Source of the DNA: Anaerolineae bacterium
GTDB lineage: Bacteria; Chloroflexota; Anaerolineae; UBA1429
DNA length: 18,961 nucleotides
Assembly (NCBI GenBank): GCA_016928125.1
Contig: JAFGLK010000371.1
Coordinates: 1 to 18,961 of the forward strand
Reading direction: 5' to 3'
The notes below the pieces were generated by a model. The model was not told where the DNA came from. It did not search any database and was given only the letters and a program-made list of their open reading frames with translations. Positions 14,230 through 18,961 of the stretch are shown here, one piece after another (within the stretch, counting starts at the first letter, position 1; each line of letters starts with the position of its first letter). The translations under genes were made by a program, and so were the position numbers.

Positions 14230-14287
14230 CCAAGTCCTGCTGAGCGATGCGCGAGCAGTCCCTTGGACTGGATGCAGGGGCGCATCC
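14230..14287 (+). promoter_or_regulatory. Two adjacent hairpins in the leader of the ABC membrane-domain gene
   Basis: The first hairpin pairs CCAAG (14230-14234) with CTTGG (14262-14266) and CTGCT (14237-14241) with AGCAG (14254-14258), with a small internal loop. The second pairs GGATGC (14270-14275) with GCATCC (14282-14287) around a 6-base loop. They lie about 110 bases before the GTG start and could form a structured RNA leader. No known riboswitch class was recognised. Confidence 0.3.
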
Positions 14288-14395
14288 GGGTCTCCCGAAT
14301 GTCCTGGCCTTCCTACCAGCAAGGAGCTGCGGGGAAACAGAATCTGGAGCGTCCAGCGCCCCTATCCGTGACAAGGCGCTCTTGGAGGTGCGATT

Positions 14396-15397
14396 GTGCT
14401 CCCGAATCAGGCTCGATCCATGCGGCTCGGGCGGGTGTTTGCAAGGCAAAGACAAACCATCCGGCTCAGCCGTAACTGGCAGTTCTGGCGCGCCGTCTTT
14501 CGCCTCATCTGGCAATACCGCGGGTACGGCCTAGCCATCTTGGGCGTCACGGTCTTTCAGGAGCTGGCAGCTCTGTGGCCCGTGAACCTGCTGGGGCAGT
14601 TCGTGGACCGCCTACAGACCGGCGAACTCGGTCACACCGTCTGGCTGTTCCTGGGTGCCACCCTGCTGAACCACATCATCGTGCGCACCAATGTTGTGTT
14701 GCGCCACAGGATGTTCTACCAGACCGAGTTCGACCAGCGCGTAGAGCTCATCCTGGGCGAAGCCGAGCGCTGCGAGGGGATCGACGCCGAGGAGGCCAGC
14801 GCCGCCCATACGCGCATTATCAACGCCGTCAGCGGCATCACCAACGCCGCCTATCATGTGCTGGGCAGCTTTACGCCTGTAATCATCAAGATCGTCGTGG
14901 TGTCAAGCAGCCTTCTGGCCTACAACCGCCTGATCGGCGTGGCCTACCTGGCGAGCTTGATCGTGCCGGGGCTGCTGACGATCGTCTTCAACAAGACCCT
15001 GCGTGTGTTGCGCGACGCACAGTACTCGGTGATCAGCGAGAGCTCAGGCGTGGGCGTGCGCGTGATCGTGGATGGCAGCAATGAGCAAGTGCGCGATCGC
15101 TTTGTCAGGGTCATTCGAGAGCGGTCCAGTATTCTCGTCTCACTGGTCACCAAGCACCAGGTCTCGCTCTTGGTGCGAGAAGGCGCGCTGGTGGGTTGTC
15201 AGTTCACCGTGATCTTTCTCGCCTTGGCTCTGCGAGAGCGGATCGGCCTCACGCCTGGAGACTTTACGCGCATCGTCGGGTACACCACGCAGGTGGGGGT
15301 GGCCTTTATCAACACTGCTTCCTTCCTCGATGCGATCATGAGCCACAGCCGGGCATATCACGTGTTTGATCAGGCGCGCAGGCCGCTGAGCCGCTGA
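14396..15397 (+). CDS. ABC-exporter-type transmembrane domain protein lacking an ATPase domain
   Basis: This 333-residue inner-membrane protein matches only the membrane half of a type I (exporter-fold) ABC transporter. Hydrophobic segments lie near 44-70, 79-97, 155-176, 178-198, 265-280 and 294-315. They are separated by long polar helices (100-150, 200-260) typical of the intracellular loops, including FDQRVELILGEAERCEGID, where exporters have the coupling-helix region. In a normal half-transporter a nucleotide-binding domain of about 230 residues would follow YHVFDQARRPLSR. Instead the gene stops and the lexA promoter begins seven bases later. The start is GTG at 14396, with GGAGG at 14384-14388, seven bases away. 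It may pair with an ATPase from elsewhere, such as the exporter at 17254-18961, or work without one. A premature stop is unlikely because no ATPase sequence follows. Confidence 0.82.
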   Translation: MLPNQARSMRLGRVFARQRQTIRLSRNWQFWRAVFRLIWQYRGYGLAILGVTVFQELAALWPVNLLGQFVDRLQTGELGHTVWLFLGATLLNHIIVRTNVVLRHRMFYQTEFDQRVELILGEAERCEGIDAEEASAAHTRIINAVSGITNAAYHVLGSFTPVIIKIVVVSSSLLAYNRLIGVAYLASLIVPGLLTIVFNKTLRVLRDAQYSVISESSGVGVRVIVDGSNEQVRDRFVRVIRERSSILVSLVTKHQVSLLVREGALVGCQFTVIFLALALRERIGLTPGDFTRIVGYTTQVGVAFINTASFLDAIMSHSRAYHVFDQARRPLSR

Positions 15398-15404
15398 ACA
15401 GAGC

Positions 15405-15433
15405 TTGACATAGAACATATGTTCAGTTATAAT
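15405..15433 (+). promoter_or_regulatory. lexA promoter, consensus -35/-10 with 17-base spacer
   Basis: TTGACA (15405-15410) and TATAAT (15428-15433) are separated by exactly 17 bases, a perfect match to the housekeeping sigma consensus. It starts seven bases after the stop of the upstream gene and drives lexA. The spacer contains the LexA operator, so repressor binding would block RNA polymerase directly. This strong promoter under tight repression is the classical autoregulated SOS design. Confidence 0.93.
15413..15424. promoter_or_regulatory. SOS box (LexA operator) GAACATATGTTC
   Basis: A perfect 12-base palindrome of the form GAAC-N4-GTTC, the LexA site of Gram-positive and related phyla (not the CTG-N10-CAG of gamma-proteobacteria). 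It lies wholly inside the spacer of the lexA promoter. It is the only exact GAAC-N4-GTTC noticed in the window. The expected behaviour is autorepression that is lifted when RecA filaments trigger LexA self-cleavage. Confidence 0.92.
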
Positions 15434-15473
15434 GGGTTCAGCAAGATCAAACGGGAAAGGGGATCTCCGCATC

Positions 15474-16151
15474 ATGCCCTACAGCTCAGATCTCTCGGAC
15501 CGCCAGCAAAAGATGCTCGAAATGATCCAAGCGTATCTGCTGCACTATGACTATCCTCCCACGATTCGGGAGATCGGCGAGGCGGCGGGCATCTCATCGA
15601 CGTCGGTGGTGACCTACAACCTGGACAAGCTCGAACAGATGGGCTATATCCGGCGCAATCGCGATATCTCGCGGGGGATCACCCTGAGCGGAGACTGGTA
15701 CGATCAGGACCTTCTGGATCGAGGTCGTTCCGCCGAGGCCGGCCTATTGGATATTCCGGTGTTGGGCGCCATCGCCGCCGGCGAGCCGATCCCCGTGCCC
15801 GAGGATCTCTCGCCAGAGGCCGCCGAGTCGATCACCGTCACCGCGGATATGGTCGGCGATGTGGACCAGGTGTACGCCCTGGAGGTTCATGGCGAATCGA
15901 TGATTGGCGATCTGATCAATGATGGCGACATCGTCATCATGCGCCACCAGACAACAGCCCGAAACGGTGACACGGTGGCGGCCTGGCTCAAGGACGAAAA
16001 GGCGACCACCTTGAAGCGCATCTACCAGCAACCTGGCAGTAACAGGGTGCGGCTGCAGCCGGCCAATCCTGCCATGGACCCGATCGAGGTGTTGGCGGAG
16101 AATTTGGAGATTCAGGGCAAGGTCATCTGTGTGATTCGCAGGCTGGCCTGA
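15474..16151 (+). CDS. lexA: LexA repressor, SOS regulator and self-cleaving protease
   Basis: This 225-residue protein is the SOS transcriptional repressor (S24 family). The N-terminal winged helix (about 8-60) contains YPPTIREIGEAAGISSTS and the wing region YIRRNRDISRGI. The C-terminal protease domain has the self-cleavage bond Ala102-Gly103 (LGAIAAGEPI), nucleophile Ser142 (HGESMIGD) and general base Lys181 (TTLKRI), at near-normal spacing. The frame is open from 15432, but that ATG overlaps the -10 box and cannot lie in the message. The ATG at 15474 follows AAAGGGG with an 11-base spacer and gives the usual start close to the helix-turn-helix. The gene has its own promoter with an SOS box and its own terminator, so it is a single-gene unit. 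Confidence 0.97.
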   Translation: MPYSSDLSDRQQKMLEMIQAYLLHYDYPPTIREIGEAAGISSTSVVTYNLDKLEQMGYIRRNRDISRGITLSGDWYDQDLLDRGRSAEAGLLDIPVLGAIAAGEPIPVPEDLSPEAAESITVTADMVGDVDQVYALEVHGESMIGDLINDGDIVIMRHQTTARNGDTVAAWLKDEKATTLKRIYQQPGSNRVRLQPANPAMDPIEVLAENLEIQGKVICVIRRLA

Positions 16152-16177
16152 TCCCTGCTGTCGGAGAGTGCACAGAG

Positions 16178-16207
16178 GACGCAGCGATGAGCTGCGTCTT
16201 TTGTCTT
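16178..16207 (+). terminator. Rho-independent terminator of lexA
   Basis: GACGCAGC (16178-16185) and GCTGCGTC (16191-16198) form an 8-bp perfect stem with a GATGA loop. TTTTGTCTT follows directly. It starts 26 bases after the lexA stop. Confidence 0.88.
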
Positions 16208-16234
16208 GCCGGAAGCATCTGGACCACACTCTGG

Positions 16235-16296
16235 CCGCCTGAGCACATCTTCGTGCCTCAGACGGTGTTGTGCATATTGACCGGTGGTTGGGTCAA
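16235..16296. promoter_or_regulatory. Second hairpin and inverted repeat in the lexA-kinase gap
   Basis: An imperfect hairpin (16235-16265) pairs CCG with CGG, CTGAG with CTCAG and CAC with GTG around ATCTTC, with one mismatch and one bulge. Twelve bases further on is an inverted repeat, TTGACC-N8-GGTCAA (16277-16296), which may be an operator for the kinase gene. No -10 element at the right distance was found. Confidence 0.3.
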
Positions 16297-16362
16297 CGTA
16301 CCGCAGCGTGGTACAGCGCTTTGCATCCAGACCAGGCGCATGCAAGGGCGAGGGATAGGCTG

Positions 16363-17274
16363 ATGCCCAATATCAAAGTCATTGTGAATCCCCAGGCAGG
16401 TCGCGGATATGGGCGGCATATCGTGCCCAAGATTCACGCCTGCCTCAAAGAGCTACATCTCAGCTACGATCTGGTCTACACCCAGGCCCCGGGACACGCC
16501 ATCGAACTGGCACAAGAGGCCCACCGACAGGGGTTCGAGATCATCGCAGGTGTGGGCGGCGATGGCACCTCGAATGAGATCGTCAATGGGCTGATGGCGC
16601 AGGCCAATGGGTTGCCGGCGGGCACCCTGGCGTGCATCCCCGCGGGCTCGGGCAACGACTTTGCTGCGATGAACGGCGTGCCGAGCGATGTTGAGGCCGC
16701 TTGTCGGCTCATCGCTCGCTCGCAGACACGCTACGTGGATGTGGGATACCTCACGATCGACGGCGAGAAGAGCCTCTTCTTTGACAATACGGTGGGCATC
16801 GGCTTTGATGGTTTGGTAAGCAAGGAGACGCGGCGCTACAAGCACGTACGCGGCTTGGCGCTGTATCTCCCGGTGGTGATCAAGACGATCCTGGTGACCC
16901 TGCAGCCGATCCATGCCCGGATCGACATCGACGACGAAACGATCGAACAGGACGCCATGATGCTGATCATCTCGAATGGCCCCCGCGAGGGGCATACCTT
17001 TCTGGTGGCGCCCAATGCCCGTTGTGATGATGGCCTGCTGGACGTGATCATCGTCGAGAACATGTCCAAGCTCGGCATGTTCGGGATTCTGCCGCGCTTC
17101 ATGGCTGGCACCCATCTCAGCGACCCCCGGGTCAAAGAACGCAAGGCGCGCAAGGTATGCATCGCGTCCGAGGACCTCTTGCATGTGCATGTTGACGGTG
17201 AGATCCCGTGCGATGCAGCCCACCGAGTTGAGGCCGAGATTCTTCCTCAACGCCTACGCATCATCGGCGGCTGA
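16363..17274 (+). CDS. YegS/DagK-type diacylglycerol/lipid kinase family protein
   Basis: This 303-residue member of the diacylglycerol kinase catalytic-domain family phosphorylates a lipid hydroxyl with ATP at the inner face of the membrane. Motifs: IVNPQAGRG (7-15), nucleotide-binding GGDGTSNEIVNGL (65-77), PAGSGNDFA (93-101), DNTVGIGFDG (131-140), CDDGLLDVI (211-219) and HVDGE (266-270). Length fits the family. The frame is open from 16270, but the start at the ATG 16363 puts IKVIVNP at the usual place, with GAGGGAT upstream. Such proteins recycle diacylglycerol, phosphorylate undecaprenol-like lipids or make polar lipids, and which applies here is not visible. Its last 21 bases overlap the end of the opposite-strand ABC exporter gene. 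Confidence 0.92.
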   Translation: MPNIKVIVNPQAGRGYGRHIVPKIHACLKELHLSYDLVYTQAPGHAIELAQEAHRQGFEIIAGVGGDGTSNEIVNGLMAQANGLPAGTLACIPAGSGNDFAAMNGVPSDVEAACRLIARSQTRYVDVGYLTIDGEKSLFFDNTVGIGFDGLVSKETRRYKHVRGLALYLPVVIKTILVTLQPIHARIDIDDETIEQDAMMLIISNGPREGHTFLVAPNARCDDGLLDVIIVENMSKLGMFGILPRFMAGTHLSDPRVKERKARKVCIASEDLLHVHVDGEIPCDAAHRVEAEILPQRLRIIGG

Positions 17275-18961
17275 TCGACCAGACCCCACTTCGGCCAGCT
17301 CTCTGGAGCGTTCGATATAGTCCAGGGACTGGTGGCGAAAATAGGTATTGTAGAGATCCGCATAGCGGCCGCCCCGCGCCAGCAGCGAGTCGTGGTCGCC
17401 CTGCTCCACAATCTTGCCCTCGGCCATGACGATGATACGATCTGCATGACGCACCGTCGAAAGGCGATGCGCAATCACGATCGAAGTGCGGTCTTTCATG
17501 AGCAGCTTGAGGCCCTCCTGGATCTGAGCCTCCGTGAAGGGATCGACGCTGGCCGTCGCCTCATCCAATACAAAGATCGCTGGATTCTTGAGCAAGACCC
17601 TCGACAGCGCAACCAGTTGGCGCTGGCCCATCGAGAGCCGCGCGCCGCGCTCGCCTACATCGGTCTGGAGGCCCTGAGGTAGATCATCTATCCAGTCCCC
17701 ACCGCCCACCTGGGCGGCCACCCGCTCAACCTCCTCCAACGTGGCCTGGGGGCGCCCATAGCGGATATTGTCGGCTACTGTGCCGGAGAAAAGGAAAGGC
17801 ACCTGGGGTACAAAGCCGAGTTGCGGGCGATAGGAGCCGAGCTCCCATGTGCGGATGTCCTGACCATCCACCAGGATCTCGCCCCTCTGGAACTCGTACA
17901 GGCGTCCCAAGATGCGCCCAACGCTTGTTTTTCCCGCGCCTGTGTGTCCTACGATGGCGACGGTCTCGCCCGCCGGGATCGTCAGATTGAGCCTGGGCAG
18001 CACTACCTCGTCTCCGGTGTAGGTCAAGCACACCCCGCGGAATTCGATCTGGCCCTTCAAGCGAGGCGTTGGGCGCTCATCGCGCTGGATCACCCTGGGC
18101 TCGGCATCAATCAGCGAAAAGACCCGCTCGGCTGCCGAGAGCCCATCTTGGAATTGGCTCCAGAAAGAGGCGATGCTGGTCATGGGAAACCAGAAAAACC
18201 CCATCGCTTGCATGAACAAGTACCACTCACCGATCGAGATACCGATGCCAGTGAGGCCCGCTGCCTGGGCCTGCACTCTTGCCAGAGCGCTGCTGCCAGC
18301 CACATAGAGCACCACCGACACGGCGACGCCGTAGGTAGCCCCCAAGATGGGAAAGATGGCGCGCATCGTCAGGCCGCGCAGCAGCGAGATGCGATATGCC
18401 TGGCGGTTGAGGTCGGCGAACTCGGCGTACATGGTGCTCTCTTGGCGAAAGCTCTTGGCGACTGCGATGCCGGCCACCGATTCCTGCACATTGGCATTCA
18501 CCTGGGCGAGCACGCGACGGGCATTGCGGGTGACTTGGCGCGCCATGCGGCGAAAGCTCAAGGCGATGGCGAACACCGCAGGCGTCATCGCCAGCATGAT
18601 CAAGGTGAGACGAACGTTGATGCGCAGAGCCACGATGGCGATGATGGCGACCGTGAGTACCTGGCTAAGCAGATTGACGGTGAGATCTATCGTCGCGGCA
18701 AAGTCGCGCGTGTCCGACGTGACACGACTGACGATCTTGCCGGAGGGTTGCTCGTCATAAAATGAGAGATCGTGCCCAACGACGGCCTGGAGCACATCTT
18801 CACGCAACTGGAGCACCACATCGCCAATAGCCCTGGCGGTGTGCATCTGGCGTATGTAGTTGAGATACCAGCCCAACGACTGGAGCGCAAGCACTCCCAG
18901 GGCGAGCAAGACGATGTTGGCCGTGGTCGGAGCGCTCACCGCCACATCGATCCCGCGGGAG
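17254..18961 (-). CDS. ABC exporter half-transporter, TMD plus NBD (N-terminus outside window)
   Basis: This type I ABC exporter fuses a membrane domain to an ATPase. The frame remains open to the window edge and reads SRGIDVAVSAP before the first in-frame GTG (18945), so that codon is internal and the true start lies beyond. Counting from that GTG, the membrane domain covers about 1-285. The nucleotide-binding domain follows, with Walker A GHTGAGKTS (333-341), Q-loop Gln381, signature LSMGQRQ (437-443), Walker B FVLDEATASVD (458-468) and switch His493 (IAHRLSTV). The signature has Met where LSGGQ has Gly. The protein ends with a short polar tail. Such proteins pair as homo- or heterodimers to export lipids, peptides or drugs. 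It converges on the lipid kinase gene with a 21-base overlap. It might also supply an ATPase to the orphan membrane-domain protein nearby, but that is speculative. Confidence 0.95.
   Translation of the reverse strand, partial: SRGIDVAVSAPTTANIVLLALGVLALQSLGWYLNYIRQMHTARAIGDVVLQLREDVLQAVVGHDLSFYDEQPSGKIVSRVTSDTRDFAATIDLTVNLLSQVLTVAIIAIVALRINVRLTLIMLAMTPAVFAIALSFRRMARQVTRNARRVLAQVNANVQESVAGIAVAKSFRQESTMYAEFADLNRQAYRISLLRGLTMRAIFPILGATYGVAVSVVLYVAGSSALARVQAQAAGLTGIGISIGEWYLFMQAMGFFWFPMTSIASFWSQFQDGLSAAERVFSLIDAEPRVIQRDERPTPRLKGQIEFRGVCLTYTGDEVVLPRLNLTIPAGETVAIVGHTGAGKTSVGRILGRLYEFQRGEILVDGQDIRTWELGSYRPQLGFVPQVPFLFSGTVADNIRYGRPQATLEEVERVAAQVGGGDWIDDLPQGLQTDVGERGARLSMGQRQLVALSRVLLKNPAIFVLDEATASVDPFTEAQIQEGLKLLMKDRTSIVIAHRLSTVRHADRIIVMAEGKIVEQGDHDSLLARGGRYADLYNTYFRHQSLDYIERSRELAEVGSGRSAADDA

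Larger units (their letters stand above)
14002..14395 (+). other. 394-base structured leader upstream of the ABC membrane-domain gene
   Basis: There is no convincing complete gene here. One short frame, readable from a GTG at 14025 to a TGA at 14205-14207, begins VRILLLSPFVLDPAAS and continues ADVAGKHWRVLLRSL. It looks like the first strand and helix of a GT4-type glycosyltransferase, so it may be a gene remnant, but it has no ribosome binding site. Further on, two adjacent hairpins are found (14230-14266 and 14270-14287), followed by the strong GGAGG of the next gene. No consensus promoter was identified. Confidence 0.4.

Noticed and set aside
15432..15473. Upstream ATG for lexA at 15432
   Set aside because: It overlaps the TATAAT box, so it would lie upstream of the transcription start.
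14396..16151. The ABC membrane-domain gene and lexA as one SOS-regulated operon
   Set aside because: The SOS promoter lies after the ABC gene, so LexA control applies only downstream, and lexA has its own terminator.
17821..18765. 314-codon open frame on the + strand opposite the ABC exporter
   Set aside because: It is an antisense shadow of a protein with complete ABC motifs, and its composition is not protein-like.
1..18961. CRISPR arrays, tRNA/rRNA genes, insertion sequences, phage or toxin-antitoxin modules
   Set aside because: No regularly spaced repeats, tRNA-like TTCRA arms, transposase or integrase motifs, or paired small genes were found when reading both strands.

Overview
The window is high-GC bacterial chromosome with tightly packed genes, strong purine-rich ribosome binding sites and several GTG starts. 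No rRNA, tRNA, CRISPR array or insertion sequence was seen. Three things fit a Chloroflexota-like or other non-proteobacterial lineage: a LexA gene under a GAAC-N4-GTTC operator, a zinc-ribbon/multi-TM/Pro-Thr-linker/LysM protein, and the general mix of families. This taxonomic call is an inference, not proven by a marker gene.

Region 1 (1-10363) is a catabolic neighbourhood built around the enolase superfamily. It opens with the 3' end of a short-chain dehydrogenase. Three mandelate racemase/muconate lactonizing enzyme (MR/MLE) genes follow on the + strand (552, 1791, 2998), with gaps of 51 and 19 bases that indicate one operon. A fourth MR/MLE gene faces them (4317-5462, -), with a large hairpin in between. 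After a 594-base gap holding a possible small lipoprotein come a MutS-family ATPase (6057), a class III aminotransferase (7843) and a fifth MR/MLE gene (9269), all + strand with short gaps. The five enolase-superfamily proteins carry four different active-site signatures: KTN in a near-duplicate pair, KMD with a D-x-H motif, KMK, and KDH with both members of the usual Asp/His dyad replaced by Asn. The likely theme is use of several sugar acids or related hydroxy acids, with the SDR and aminotransferase acting before or after dehydration or epimerization. The substrates cannot be read from sequence.

Region 2 (10405-14001) holds a convergent, hairpin-separated membrane protein gene (zinc ribbon, five TM segments, C-terminal LysM; -), a YgbA-type 'nitrous oxide-stimulated promoter' family protein (+), and an unassigned TIM-barrel protein with an aldo/keto-reductase-like C-terminus (+).

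Region 3 (14002-18961) has a structured 394-base leader and then a gene for an ABC-exporter membrane domain with no ATPase domain. Directly after it is lexA, with a consensus promoter whose spacer contains a perfect SOS box. lexA is followed by a Rho-independent terminator, then a YegS/DagK-type lipid kinase. The kinase overlaps tail-to-tail by 21 bases with a complete-type ABC exporter half-transporter on the - strand, which runs off the window end.

No clearly new defence or mobile system is visible. The best candidates for undescribed biology are the multi-paralog enolase cluster, especially the Asn/Asn-dyad member, and the orphan ABC membrane domain beside lexA.
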